Positions 8,641 through 18,542 of a DNA stretch of 64,000 bases are shown in pieces. Numbering within the stretch: the stretch's first letter is position 1; every line of letters begins with the position of its first letter. Source of the stretch: Bolinopsis microptera (taxonomy: Eukaryota > Ctenophora > Tentaculata > Lobata > Bolinopsidae); NCBI RefSeq assembly GCF_026151205.1, contig NC_087084.1:7117394-7181393 (forward strand). Direction: 5' to 3'. The notes beneath the pieces were generated by a model, which was not told the DNA's origin, made no database searches, and saw nothing but the letters and a program-made list of their open reading frames with translations. The position numbers were made by a program, and so were the translations under genes.

Positions 8641-8690
8641 ATGCATATTTCAGTATACGAGTGTTTTCTTAATGAGTATGCATATTTCAG
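8641..8690 (+). repeat. 37-bp tandem duplication of a splice acceptor
   Basis: ATGCATATTTCAG followed by TAT(A/T)CGAGTGTTTT occurs twice, at 8641-8667 and 8678-8704. The second copy is the working acceptor of the exon starting at 8691. The first would add S-I-R-V-F-S and then an in-frame TAA, so its use would truncate the protein. Confidence 0.8.
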
Positions 8691-8810
8691 TATTCGAGTG
8701 TTTTGTACAGAGAACTTCAAGATAGGTAACATCCCCCACCACTATCCATACGAGTTCAAGTTAACAGGAGAGTGGACTGCTCAACTTGCTGGAGGCTGCC
8801 CTAACTACAG
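8691..8810 (+). CDS. CAPN7: Calpain-7-like, fourth visible coding exon
   Basis: Reads IRVFCTENFKIGNIPHHYPY, then LTGEWTAQLAGGCPNY, matching the 'GKWSGQSAGGCGN' region that starts the second C2-like domain of calpain-7. The acceptor is TTTCAG at 8685-8690 and the donor is GTACAA at 8811. It enters in phase 2, giving Ser from AG+T, and leaves in phase 2. The frame is intact. The preceding intron of about 6.6 kb holds the nested antisense gene. Confidence 0.9.
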
Positions 8811-9149
8811 GTACAATTTAGTTATTCAATTAAGTTAAGTATTAACTAATTAGTTATTTAATTAAGATTTTAGTTGATATCAATATTTTGATGGCCTGTA
8901 ATAGTTTGAAATATTCTTTGACTTTAAATGATGAATATGATTATTTTTGTGTAATCCTGAGAATGTTTACGGTTTGTTTCCTTATCCTTAACACAACAAT
9001 TATGAAGTGCAATTATACTCGTATAGTCACGCTATATAGTGACAAATATCAGCTGTCATTATAAAGTGCTTGTCATAACTCATTGTATAGTGTTGTCACT
9101 TGTCACTATACAGTGCGATTACCCCTATCCTTAACACAGCCCACCCCAG

Positions 9150-9277
9150 CACCCACAAGAACAACCCGACCTACCTTCTAACAGTGGACCCTCACGACTG
9201 TTCAGAGACGGAGTGCTTTGTTAAGCTGGAGGCTCCCAAAGCTTTTCATACTGGCTTCTCCATCGTCCCAACTTCAG
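9150..9277 (+). CDS. CAPN7: Calpain-7-like, fifth visible coding exon
   Basis: Reads THKNNPTYLLTV, then ETECFVKLEAPKAFHTGFSI and VPTSG. THKNNP is a strongly conserved calpain-7 motif. The acceptor is CCCCAG ending at 9149; the upstream AG at 9138-9139 would put the motif out of frame. The donor is GTTAGA at 9278. It enters in phase 2 and leaves in phase 1. Confidence 0.9.
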
Positions 9278-9406
9278 GTTAGATAGCACGTGACATTTAA
9301 GTTTGATGCCTCAATTTGGTCAAAATATTATGTCTCAAGCGTATGAAAATCTGTTCCTTTGTGAAGTGAAACTTTCATCCTCACATCATAATTCCAAATC
9401 ATTCAG

Positions 9407-9588
9407 ATCAAAAGTTCAGCAAAACGAACTCCGGGAAATTCAGAAACGGAATGTCCGTGAAAATCTTCAAACGTCTACCAGCGGGGACATACCACATAAT
9501 ACCATCTACATTTGAGCCTGGACAGTGCGGGAAGTTCTTCTTAACAGTCGGCTCTACTAACCGTATCAAAATAGCAAGGAAGAGTTGA
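9407..9588 (+). CDS. CAPN7: Calpain-7-like, terminal coding exon
   Basis: Reads FSKTNSGKFRNGMSVKIF, then LPAGTYHIIPSTFEPGQCG and KFFLTVGSTNRIKIARKS, with a stop at 9586-9588. The IIPSTF-P-Q-G-FFL motif is the known C-terminal end of calpain-7. The acceptor is ATTCAG ending at 9406, and phase 1 entry gives Asp from G+AT. The intron before it is only 129 bp. All six exons keep one open frame, so the gene looks functional over this part. Confidence 0.9.
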
Positions 9589-10218
9589 TGATGCCGGTTT
9601 AGCTTGGATTAGTGTGAAGTTTCTAGTGGGTTTTCTAGAGCACGTGCGCTGCAAAACTGCAGTTCAGAATTGAGAAGAATTTGATATTGTTATTGTTAAT
9701 TTTAATATTGATAATTGGTTACTCTTTGTACTTTTTGTCAGTGAATAGTCACTGACGTTCGTGCTAATGTAAACAGAAAATGAAGTCTCTTTGAGATTTA
9801 AAACAGCTCTTTGAAGATACTATAGCCGCGAGGGACTACGGTATAATATTAATAGTATAATACCATTTAAAGTAACATTTACCATTTATAGTGCCATTTA
9901 CATTGTTCAAGTTCTTTAGTAGTTAAGTTTTATTAAGTATTATCAGAATGAATGCAAACTATGACATTTTAATACAGGTCTATTTAATGTTTGCAATTTC
10001 GTAGTGTTTTTAAATTCTGTGTTATATAAATTAGGATAAGGTACAGAGGATTGGTCGTATTTTACCAGTATCTTCTTGTTGGTTGTGTGGATAAACCGAT
10101 TTCAATTTGACATTTGAATTGAAGAAACAGTATAACTGTGTTGTTATTTATATCTACACTTTATAGACTAAACTTTATTCCTACTCTTCCGGCCAATTTT
10201 ATTAAGAACAAAAATCAC
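9589..10218. other. Calpain 3' flank
   Basis: AT-rich sequence with the hairpin GTCAGTGA-ATAG-TCACTGAC at 9737-9756 and no recognised gene. It probably includes the calpain 3' UTR. Confidence 0.4.
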
Positions 10219-11173
10219 TATCGTGTGTCAATTATAGTTGACTGACTAATTGGTTGCAGGACAGAAATTCGGTCAAAACTGTAAAATTTCGGCTTCGAAA
10301 ACTGAAAATGGGACAGGGTATTGGACAGTATGATTTTCCAATTTTTTTCGAGATTTTGACTTGCAGTACCCCAATTTGGTTTCATACCATCATCAATTAA
10401 CTGACTAATTGGTTTCTGGGCAAAAATTTCATCCAATCTGTCAAATGTGTGTTCAGACATTTTCATATCTGAAAATGGGACAGACTTTTGAAAATACAAC
10501 TTTTCGTTTTGTTAAGCTTTCTGCTGTGAGCTTCCTCCGACCGCAATCAAACTTCCAGCACCTCAATCGTTTCATTTGTCATCTATAGTTTACTGACTAA
10601 TTGGTTGCAGGTCAGAAATTTGGTCAAAACTGTAAAATTTCGGCCTTGAAAATTTCAGCTTCAAAAACTGAAAATGGGACAGAGTATGGGACAGTATGAT
10701 TTTCCAATTTTTTTCGAGATTTTGACTTGCAGTACCCCAATTTGGTTTCATACCCTCATTAGTTATCTGACTAATTGGTTTCTGGGCAAAAATTTCATCC
10801 AATCTGTCAAATGTGTGTTCAGACATTTTCATATCTGAAAATGGGACAGAGTTTTGAAAATACAACTTTTCGTTTTGTTAAGCTTTCTGCTGTGAGCTTC
10901 CTCCGACCGCAATCAAACTTCCAGCACCTCAATCGTTTCATTTGTCATCTATAGTTGACTGACTAAATGGTTGCAGGTCAGAAATTTGGTAAAAACTGTA
11001 AAATTTCGGCCTTGGAAATTTCAGCTTCAAAAACTGAAAATGGGACAGAGTATTGGACAGTATGATTTTCCAATTTTTTTCGAGATTTTGACTTCCAGTA
11101 CCCCAATTTGGTTATATACCATCATCAATTATCTGACTAATTGGTTTCTGGGCAAAAATTTCATCCAATCTGT
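10219..11173 (+). repeat. Three tandem copies of a 351-366 bp repeat
   Basis: Copies are marked by ACTGACTAATTGGTTGCAGG at about 10241, 10592 and (with one change) 10958, giving periods of 351 and 366 bp. The third ends near 11173. Within a unit, the ACTGACTAATTGGTT and GAAAATGGGACAGAG motifs each occur twice, so the unit itself is an old duplication. Minus-strand frames of 90-96 residues run through most copies but contain frame-changing indels in the copy at 18099, so I do not call a gene. Single copies occur at 13789-14240 and 18090-18505. Confidence 0.88.
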
Positions 11174-11580
11174 AAGCCGTGATTATTTGATAGATTTTAG
11201 GTAGTTTTGTGTAACATCGATGCTAGTGAGTTATAATTATGCAGTGGAAGTGGAACATCAAGTTCTGGTCGGGGGAAGTGCTAATTGCATCACCTCAGAG
11301 GAGAGAGGGGCGAACTTTCGTCTCTTAGAGGATTTTTGAGGTTAAATCAAGTTTAATGACGGTTCAGACAGCACCTGGTAGAGTGATAATTATATCACTC
11401 CAGGTTGTTAACATCCCGCAACAATGGTGATCTTTGTTGGAGATGTTGAATTCGCACCTTGAAGGGGAGTTGCTTAGATCACGTGGGTTTTAGGTAGGAT
11501 TAGATTAATGTCTGGACAAAGTCGGCCGAACCAAATTTAGCCGCACTGTTCTACGCATTGCAGTCAGCAACCAGACCACC
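11174..11580 (+). other. Upstream region of first pentraxin-like gene
   Basis: No TATA box is certain. The segment just before the start, GTTCTACGCATTGCAG at about 11548-11563, looks like a splice acceptor, and the same sequence precedes the paralogue at 15843. This suggests a 5' UTR intron with an upstream exon not identified here. Confidence 0.45.
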
Positions 11581-12393
11581 ATGATGTTCACATACAGAAT
11601 CTCGCTCCTCTTGCTTCCCTTCCTGACATCTGTCCTTTCTCACAAGCCACACGTTGCTCTGAAGTTTGGAGATGACCTCCTTAGCTACATAATGATAAAC
11701 CCCGACATGTCACCTCTGGAGGAGGCAGTGTCGGTCTGTAGTTGGGTCAAACAACTGAGCCCTACTTCACGCCATGGATTCTGGATGCACTACAGGACTC
11801 AGGATAGTGGTCATGAGATTGATCTCTCTGATAACCTCGGCTGGGCTTTTCTACAACAAATCAATACTCCGCACAGCCAGACACCAGCACATTCTCAGTG
11901 GTATCATGTATGCCTTGCTTGGTCCTTTAGCAGTGGTACAGCAACGCTTTACTACAACGGTGAGCAGATTGGGTCTAGCAGCACCAGTAAAAAGTTCTCT
12001 GTCTCTACTGGCTCCATTTGTATTGGACAACGTCATAGTACCTTCAAGATGGAGGCTACCTTTTTCAGTGGTTACTCGTTCGGTGGAGAATTAACCAAGC
12101 TGAACATCCTGAAACGGAAAGTCTCCGACCAAGAGGTAGCAAAAATGTATAAGTCAGGAGCATGTTCCAACTACGAAGACACGCTAGAAAACCACATCCA
12201 CCTTTCTTGGGAGACGCTGCTGTCAGATGACACTGAAAAACATGGGAATATTGTAAAGTTGAGCTTAACTTGTCCTGACCACACATACGAGCCAACCACT
12301 GGGATACCCACCACTGTGGGACCTACAGAAGAGTCTGAGGGGGGTTGCAACAATCGCTGGGCTTTCCTACGCTTGTCCGACATTTACAATAAG
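11581..12393 (+). CDS. Pentraxin-like secreted protein A, exon 1
   Basis: Codes for 271 residues. Residues 1-20 are a signal peptide (TYRISLLLLPFLTSVLS). Residues about 25-200 form a pentraxin/LamG-type jelly roll: VSVCSWVK and WYHVCLAW carry the paired cysteines and HxCxxW signature of pentraxins, with Ala where Ser/Thr is usual. LYYNG, SICIGQ and SFGGELTKLNI follow as in the family. A Thr/Pro-rich linker (TTGIPTTVGPTEES) and CNNRWAFLRLSDIYNK end the exon. The donor is GTGGAG at 12394; read-through would add only VEIN and a stop, giving a possible short isoform. Pentraxins bind carbohydrate or phospholipid ligands in innate recognition; that role is inferred here. Confidence 0.85.
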
Positions 12394-12589
12394 GTGGAGA
12401 TAAATTAAAGAAAGCGATGATTAAGTAAATTCGATAAACAACCTGCTTAGGTCAATTTGATCTTGTATGAATGAAATTAAGACAACCGATTATGTTTGTG
12501 ATGACGATTGCTAAAGTAAATTTTAAATCAACTTATCATGTCCATATTAGATTACTAGGTAGTAAAATAATATTGTCACATCATTTCAG

Positions 12590-12799
12590 ACAATCGAGAA
12601 GGAAATGCTTCAAGACTTTAGAGAGAGATGGGAGCTTCTTGCCGAGTTTGATGGCCATCAAATAGACGACACCCTAATAGCACATTTGACAAAACATCAC
12701 TGTAGCAGCGAGATGTCAAGAGGAGACAACGAAACTGAGGAATCTGGTGATTGCAATAACCGTTGGGCCATCCTCCGCTTTCCTGACTTTTTCGAGAAC
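12590..12799 (+). CDS. Pentraxin-like secreted protein A, exon 2
   Basis: Codes for 70 residues in phase 0 at both ends. It starts TIEKEMLQDFRERWELLAEF and continues through GHQIDDTLIAHLTKHHC to CNNRWAILRFPDFFEN. The acceptor is TTTCAG ending at 12589 and the donor is GTAAGA at 12800. The ELLAEF-GH--D-LIAHL-KHHC block is repeated in exon 3, and CNNRWA-LR repeats the end of exon 1, so this exon joins two tandem modules. I do not recognise the module as a named domain. Confidence 0.8.
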
Positions 12800-13030
12800 G
12801 TAAGAACTTGTAGACGTAGACTGAGGTTTGAAAATATACTTTGACGGTTGTAACTTGTACTTGTAAATGCGTCAGGTCCCTATCAAGGGGTTTTAATTTT
12901 ATACACGACGTTTTTAAATCTAAATATGTTTCGTTTTTCAGATTTCTTACCTACATTATATAAGACTTTGTTGCAAACTAGGAGCTAGTCAAAATGAACA
13001 CAGCTGTAAATTTAAAATAATCAATTCAAG

Positions 13031-13159
13031 GAAGTAACATCAGAAATGATCGAGGACTTGAGAGGACGCTGGGAGTTACTAGCTGAGTTTACAGGGCATA
13101 CAACTGATAATGCTCTAATAGCTCACCTGAAAAAACATCACTGCAAAACTGTGGAATAA
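13031..13159 (+). CDS. Pentraxin-like secreted protein A, exon 3 (terminal)
   Basis: Codes for 42 residues, EVTSEMIEDLRGRWELLAEF then GHTTDNALIAHLKKHHC and KTVE, stop at 13157-13159. It is homologous to the first half of exon 2. The acceptor is TTCAAG ending at 13030. The full protein would be 383 residues. A downstream acceptor, CATTGCAG at about 13380, could define a 3' UTR exon after a donor at 13166 (CAG-GTATAA). Confidence 0.75.
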   Translation, partial: EVTSEMIEDLRGRWELLAEFTGHTTDNALIAHLKKHHCKTVE

Positions 13160-13788
13160 CTGACAGGTATAACGCTGTATAACTTCTTGGGTAAATTTAA
13201 AATTACGTGAATCTTGCCTTTTAGTTTTATAGAATGTCTAACATTTTACCCATTTTAGTTTCTTTCAATTTGCGAGAAACCGCTAATCTAACGGACAGTA
13301 AACGTATTTGATAACTTGTTATTTTCAATTAAAAGCAATAGACTAAAAATGAGATTTAACGCCCGTGTCTCTCATTGCAGATCTACAAAACCAAAAAGTC
13401 ACGTGACACCTTAACCGATCTCTGCTGTGTGTGATACTGATATGATGGATTAACAATTAAAACACGGAAAAAACATTACTTAACTTAACCTTAGATAAAA
13501 CATTGTAAAAATACCATCAACAGTTTGTGATTTGCATGTGAACTCGAAACCATGATTAAAATTCGGTTAGACCAATTTTGTTCAATAACTGAATCATATC
13601 TAAAACATCCTATTAAAGTTAAAATTTTAACAGCTGTTTTCAAGTTCACATAGCCATGTCACATGTGTCTACGCGTACTGCGTGACTGGTTAAGAACTGG
13701 TATTGTTTGAGTAAGTGATTATTTAACAATAAATCGGTAACATGTTCTCTTTTAATTATCATATTATTTACAATAGAATACAATGTAA
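13160..13788. other. 3' flank of pentraxin-like gene A
   Basis: The sequence is closely matched by the region after gene B (17420-18090), so it belongs to the duplicated unit. No other gene is recognised. Confidence 0.6.
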
Positions 13789-14240
13789 CTTCCAGCACCT
13801 CAATCGTGTCATTTGTCATCTATAGTTGATTGACTAATTGGTTGCGGGTCTGGAATTCGGTCAAAACTGTAAAATTTCGGCCGCCTGGAAATTTCAGCTT
13901 CAAAAACTGAAAATGGGACAGAGTATGGGATTGGGACAGTATGATTTTCCAATTTTTTTCGATATTTTGACTTCCAGTACCCCAATTTGGTTTCATACCA
14001 TCATCAATTAACTGACTAATTGGTTTCTGGGCAAACATTTCATCTAATCTGTCAAATGTGTGTTCAGACATTTTCATATCTAAAAATGGGACAGAGTTTC
14101 GAAAATACAAATTTTCGTTTTGTTAATGTTAAGCTTTCTGCTGTGAGCTTCCTCCGACCAAAATCAAACTTCCAGCACCTCAATCTTGTCATTTGTCATC
14201 TATACTTATAGTTGACTGACTAATTGGTTGCAGGTCAGAA
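13789..14240 (+). repeat. Single copy of the 351-366 bp repeat, right border of duplication unit A
   Basis: Matches the units at 10219-11173, including TGACTAATTGGTTGC and GAAAATGGGACAGAG. It ends with the start of a further unit at about 14214. It marks the downstream edge of the pentraxin duplication unit. Confidence 0.85.
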
Positions 14241-14244
14241 ATTG

Positions 14245-15185
14245 TGAGTGAGCCTTCTCTAGCTAGTTCGTCAGCTCTTTCGTTTCCTGGAATTCCTGCA
14301 TGTCCCGGGACCCACCCAACAGCGACTGAGTGGGTTTGTCCTAGATTGTTTAGGTAGTTAATAGTATCAAGTACTCATCTAGATGTGACCGTGTGATGTG
14401 TGAGTGTGACTGCTAGAATTGCTGCCTGTGAATCTGAAAAGAATGTTATACTCCCAGGTTCTGTAATAGTATAGTGCTAGTTGCCCAGTGTGCTGATTAG
14501 TTAAGAGCAAACAGTTCACATTGGTATACAGTTGCCTGAGTGCCTAGGTGGAAACTTTGTCTCTGGACCTCGATTGAATTTCTTATTACACAGTAACCTG
14601 CGCCAGAGAACATTTCTATTTTTGAGCCATCTGTGATAGTTTCTGGTCCAAAACTCTGGTAGTTTCGATAATGTCCGTGATTTTACATTTCATCGCTGGT
14701 ATGGTTGAGATAGCTTTGTCCAACTTGTATGCATAGGATTTACAGTTCTGTTAAACTGGCAGTTAGAAATTAGAATTCCAATTTCCGTTGATTTTAAGTT
14801 TCCTAGCTGTAAGGATGGCCATTTCCTTGAGTTGTAAGTCAATTGACTCAATGACTCCTGCCAAGTGTTCTAGTGGTGTGCTTTTGAGTCCTCTTGATAT
14901 CATGATACTAGTGTGTCTCTGAATTGCATGCATCTTTGTCTTTATGTACCGGGCTTCGTCTATTCCATGCTGCTATACAAATGCAGCGGAACCTAGAGAG
15001 GGAAGGATAATTTGACTATATATCCATCTCGTCCCTGTAGGGGTAATACCCCACATTTTACCAACTGCTCTGTTAGTGTTACACGCCTGATATGAAGATG
15101 TTGTACCGCGTTGTCACATTGCAGCTGAATATATATGCTTCCCCTGCATGACAGCTCGTTGCCAATGGTTACTCCTAGAGCAAAA
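14245..15185 (-). pseudogene. LINE relic: post-RT region plus RNase H domain
   Basis: Not an open frame, but frame-by-frame reading on the minus strand shows a retroelement C-terminus. Near 15070-14760 is GITPTGTRWIYSQIILPSLG, then IQRHTSIMISRGLKSTPLEH, typical of the region after the RT in RNase H-bearing LINEs. Near 14640-14245 are RNase H motifs in order: TDGSK, QCELFAL, SDSQAA and WVPGHAGIPGNE-RADELA. Several frameshifts and stops break it, so it is a dead fragment. Clade (I/R1/Ingi-like) is not certain. It lies only between the two pentraxin genes and is absent after gene B. Confidence 0.75.
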
Positions 15186-15219
15186 AGTCATTAGTTAGAC
15201 TTGAGTAAATGTTCCGTGA

Positions 15220-15410
15220 AAACTGTGAGAGATAAACTTTTGAAACTTTTTTCGGCTGTGTCGAATGCTTTTATGGCCTTTTGACCGATATAAAGAAATA
15301 CAAAATTGACCAAGGAATAAATAATTAAGGCCCCACAAAATTGATCTCCAGGTGGTTTCAAAATCACAAAATAAATAAATATCGTTGTCTCTAAGTGACA
15401 CGACATAGAA
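15220..15410. repeat. Dispersed repeat, copy 1
   Basis: GAAACTTTTTTCGGCTGTGT, ATGCTTTTATGGCCTTTTG and the next 150 bp, including CAGGTGGTTTCAAAA, are similar to about 54735-54910 (GAAACTTTTTTGACTGGGT, AATGCTTTAATGGCCTCC, AAGTGGTGTCAAAA). The copies share the same orientation and are moderately diverged. Identity of the family is unknown. Confidence 0.6.
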
Positions 15411-15558
15411 TTAGACGGGTTCCTGCTACTGTTGCTAATTTGGTTAAAATATCCAGCGAAATCTGAAATTCCGGTAATTTGGGTTTATTGTCACTCTAAT
15501 TACGAAATGACTGTTTGGCTTCCCCCAATGGTAAAAACCCTAACTTTTTCCCACAATC

Positions 15559-15669
15559 ATGGCGAATGATGATGACATCTCTTATATTTATAACATCGTA
15601 AAATTTGTAAAATTCCCATGTTACCGGGCAGGAAATATTACTAACGAAGATAATTTCCATGGAAACTAG
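15559..15669 (+). CDS. Possible small ORF, 36 residues
   Basis: ATG in a strong context (ATCATGG) opens MANDDDISYIYNIVKF and runs 36 codons to a TAG at 15667-15669. There is no recognised domain. It may be a remnant of the neighbouring LINE or a chance frame. Confidence 0.2.
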   Translation: MANDDDISYIYNIVKFVKFPCYRAGNITNEDNFHGN

Positions 15670-15842
15670 TTAGCACATCGTGAGATGGACCTTATTCATT
15701 ATCACGTAGGCCTAAATTCCACAGCGAGCTGCACAATCGCAACAGTACTCTAGATTTTTTGCTCTTAAGCTTTCTCTCAGCCGAACCAAATTTCGCCGCC
15801 CTGTTCTACGCATTGCAGTAAGCAACCAGCAACCAGACCACC
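15670..15842 (+). other. Upstream region of second pentraxin-like gene
   Basis: From about 15777 the sequence is homologous to the segment upstream of gene A (CCGAACCAAATTT...GTTCTACGCATTGCAG), which marks the left edge of the duplicated unit. CTACGCATTGCAG again looks like an acceptor of a 5' UTR exon. Confidence 0.55.
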
Positions 15843-16658
15843 ATGATATTCGCATATAGAATCTCGCTCCTCTTGCTTCCCTTCCTGACATCTGTCCTCT
15901 CTCACAAACCACACGTTGCTCTGAAGTTTGGAGATGACCTCCTTAGCTACATAATGATAAACCCCGACATGTCACCTCTGGAAGAGGCAGTGTCGGTCTG
16001 TAGTTGGGTCAAACAACTGAGTCCTACTTCACACCATGGAGTCTGGATGGACTACAATACTCAGGATTCTAGTACTGAGATTTTTCTCTCTGATAATCTC
16101 TACTGGGCTTTTCTACAAGGAAGCAATACTCCGCACAGCCAGACACCAGTACATTCTCAGTGGTATCATGTATGCCTAGCCTGGTCCTTTAGCAGTGGTA
16201 CAGCAACGCTGTACTACAACGGTAAGCTGATAGGGTCTCGCAGCACCGGTAGAAAGTTGTCTGTCTCTACTGGCTCCATTGTTATTGGACAATATCATTC
16301 AACCTACAAAATGGAGGCTACCTTTTATAGCAGTGCTCGCTCGTTCGGTGGAGAATTAACCAAGCTGAACATCCTGAAACGGAAAGTCTCCGACCAAGAG
16401 GTAGCAAAAATGTATAAATCAGGAGTATGTTCCAACTACGAAGACACGCTAGAAAACGACATCCACCTCTCTTGGGAGACGCTGCTGTCAGATGACACTG
16501 AAAAACACGGGAATATTGTAAAGCTGAGCTTAACTTGTCCTGCCCACACACACGAGCCTACCACTGGGATACCCACCACTGTGGGACCTACAGAAGAGTC
16601 TGAGGGGGGTTGCAAAAATCGCTGGGCTTTCCTACGCTTATCCGACATTTACAATAAG
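15843..16658 (+). CDS. Pentraxin-like secreted protein B, exon 1
   Basis: Codes for 272 residues and is a paralogue of the gene at 11581. It has the same signal peptide, pentraxin cysteines (VSVCSWVK and WYHVCLAW), linker and CKNRWAFLRLSDIYNK end. Differences are concentrated in two loop regions: HGVWMDYNTQDSSTEIFLSD replaces HGFWMHYRTQDSGHEIDLSD, and IVIGQYHSTYKMEATFYSSA replaces ICIGQRHSTFKMEATFFSG. Long stretches between are identical. The donor is GTGGAG at 16659. The frame is intact, so both genes look usable. Confidence 0.85.
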
Positions 16659-16855
16659 GTGGAGATAAATTAAAGAAAAGCGATGATTAAGTAAATTCGA
16701 TAAACAACCTGCTTAGGTCAATTTGATCTTGTATGAATGAAATTAAGACAACCAATCATGTTTGTGATGACGATTGCTAAAGTAAATTTTAAATCAACTT
16801 ATCATGTCCATACTAGATTACTAGGTAGTAAAATAATATTGTCACATCATTTCAG

Positions 16856-17065
16856 ACAATCGAGAAGGAAATGCTTCAAGACTTGATAGAGAGATGGGAG
16901 CTTCTTGCCGAGTTTGATGGCCATCAAATAGACGACACCCTAATAGCACATTTGACAAAACATCACTGTAGCAGCGAAATACTAAGAGGAGACAACGAAA
17001 CTGAGGAATCTGGTGATTGCAATAACCGTTGGGCCATCCTCCGCTTTCCTGACTTTTTCGAGAAC
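16856..17065 (+). CDS. Pentraxin-like secreted protein B, exon 2
   Basis: Codes for 70 residues, nearly identical to exon 2 of gene A; changes include DLIERWELL for DFRERWELL and SSEILRG for SSEMSRG. The acceptor is TTTCAG ending at 16855 and the donor is GTAAGA at 17066. Phase 0 at both ends. Confidence 0.8.
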
Positions 17066-17290
17066 GTAAGAACTTGTAAACGTAGACTGAGGTTTGAAAA
17101 TATACTTTGACAGTTGTAAATGCGTCAGGTTCCTATCAAGATTCAAGGGGTTATATACACGACGTTTTTAAATCTAAATATGTTTCGATTTTCAGACATC
17201 TTATCTACATTATATAAAACTTTGTTGAAAACTAGGAGCTAGTCAAGATGAACACAGTTTTAAATTTAAAATAATCATTATCAATTTAAG

Positions 17291-17419
17291 GAAGTAACAT
17301 CAGAAATGATCGAGGACTTGAGAGGACGCTGGGAGTTACTAGCTGAGTTTACAGGGCATACAACTGATAATGCTCTTATAGCTCACCTGAAAAAACATCA
17401 CTGCAAAACTGTGGAATAA
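17291..17419 (+). CDS. Pentraxin-like secreted protein B, exon 3 (terminal)
   Basis: Codes for 42 residues matching exon 3 of gene A (IEDLRGRWELLAEF, GHTTDNALIAHLKKHHC), stop at 17417-17419. The acceptor is TTTAAG ending at 17290, a non-CAG acceptor as in gene A. The full protein would be 384 residues. Confidence 0.75.
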   Translation, partial: EVTSEMIEDLRGRWELLAEFTGHTTDNALIAHLKKHHCKTVE

Positions 17420-18089
17420 TTGACAGGTACGCTGTATAACTATAACTTCTTAGGTTAATTTGCAATTCCGTGAATCTTGCCGTTTAGTTTTATAGAATGT
17501 CTAACATTTTACCCATTTAATTTTAAGTTTCTTTCAATTTGTGAGAAACCGCTAATCTAACGGACAGTAAACCTATTTGATAACTTGTTACTTTTCAATT
17601 AAAATCAATAGACTAAAAATGAGATTTAACGCCCGTGTCTCTCATTGCAGATCTACAAAACCAAAAAGTCACGTGACACCTTAACTGATCTCTGCTGAGT
17701 GCTGTGTGTGATATGATGGATTAACAATTGAAACACGGAAAAAACATTTCTTAACTTAACCTTAGATAAAACATTGTAAAAATACCATCAACAGTTTGTG
17801 ATTTGCATGTGAACTCGGAACCACGATTAAAATTCGATTAGACCAATTTTTTTCAATAACTGATCATATATGAATATCCAAAACATCCTATTAAAGTTAA
17901 AATTTTAACAGCTGTTTTCAAGTTCACATAGCCATGTCACATGTGTCTACGCGTACTGCGTGACTGGTTAACTTTAAGAACTGGTATCGTTTGAGTAAGT
18001 GATTATTTAACAATCAATCGGTAACAATTAGTCGAGTTTTTCTCTTTAAATTATCATATCATTTACAATAGAATACAATATAACTTACT
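17420..18089. other. 3' flank of pentraxin-like gene B
   Basis: Homologous to 13160-13788 with small indels. It includes the same candidate 3' UTR acceptor, CTCATTGCAG, at about 17650. No other gene. Confidence 0.55.
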
Positions 18090-18505
18090 TCAATCGTGTC
18101 AATTGTCATCTATAGTTGATTGACTAATTGGTTGCGGGTGTGAAATTCGGTCAAAACTGTAAAATTTCGGCCGCCTGGAAATTTCAGCTTCAAAAACTGA
18201 AAATGGGACAGAGTATGGCCTTGTATTGGGACAGTATGATTTTCCAATTTTTTTTTTTCGATATTTTGACTCAACCCAATTTGGTTTCATACCATCATCA
18301 ATTAACTGACTAATTGGTTTCTGGGCAAAAATTTCATCCAATCTGTCAAATGTGTGTTCAGACATTTTCATATCTGAAAATGGGACAGAGTTTTGAAAAT
18401 CAAAAATACAATTTTTCGTTTTGTTAAGCTTTCTGCTGTGAGCTTCCTCCGAACGAAATCAAACTTTCGCGCAGCAGCTCAATCGTGTCATTTGTTATTT
18501 TCAGC
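18090..18505 (+). repeat. Single copy of the 351-366 bp repeat, right border of duplication unit B
   Basis: Matches 13789-14240 and the array at 10219. It carries extra indels, such as a longer T tract near 18250, that break the minus-strand frame seen in other copies. Confidence 0.85.
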
Positions 18506-18542
18506 ATTTAGATTTCAACGTTCCGTCATCCGTGGCTGGTGG

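Noticed and set aside
10218-18371. Minus-strand frames of 90-96 residues (MKMSEHTFDRLDEIFAQKP) in copies of the 351-366 bp repeat
   Set aside because: Tempting because four copies keep similar frames, but the 18099 copy is frameshifted, the 13820 copy changes frame at its end, and copies are otherwise decaying as a satellite. No domain recognised.
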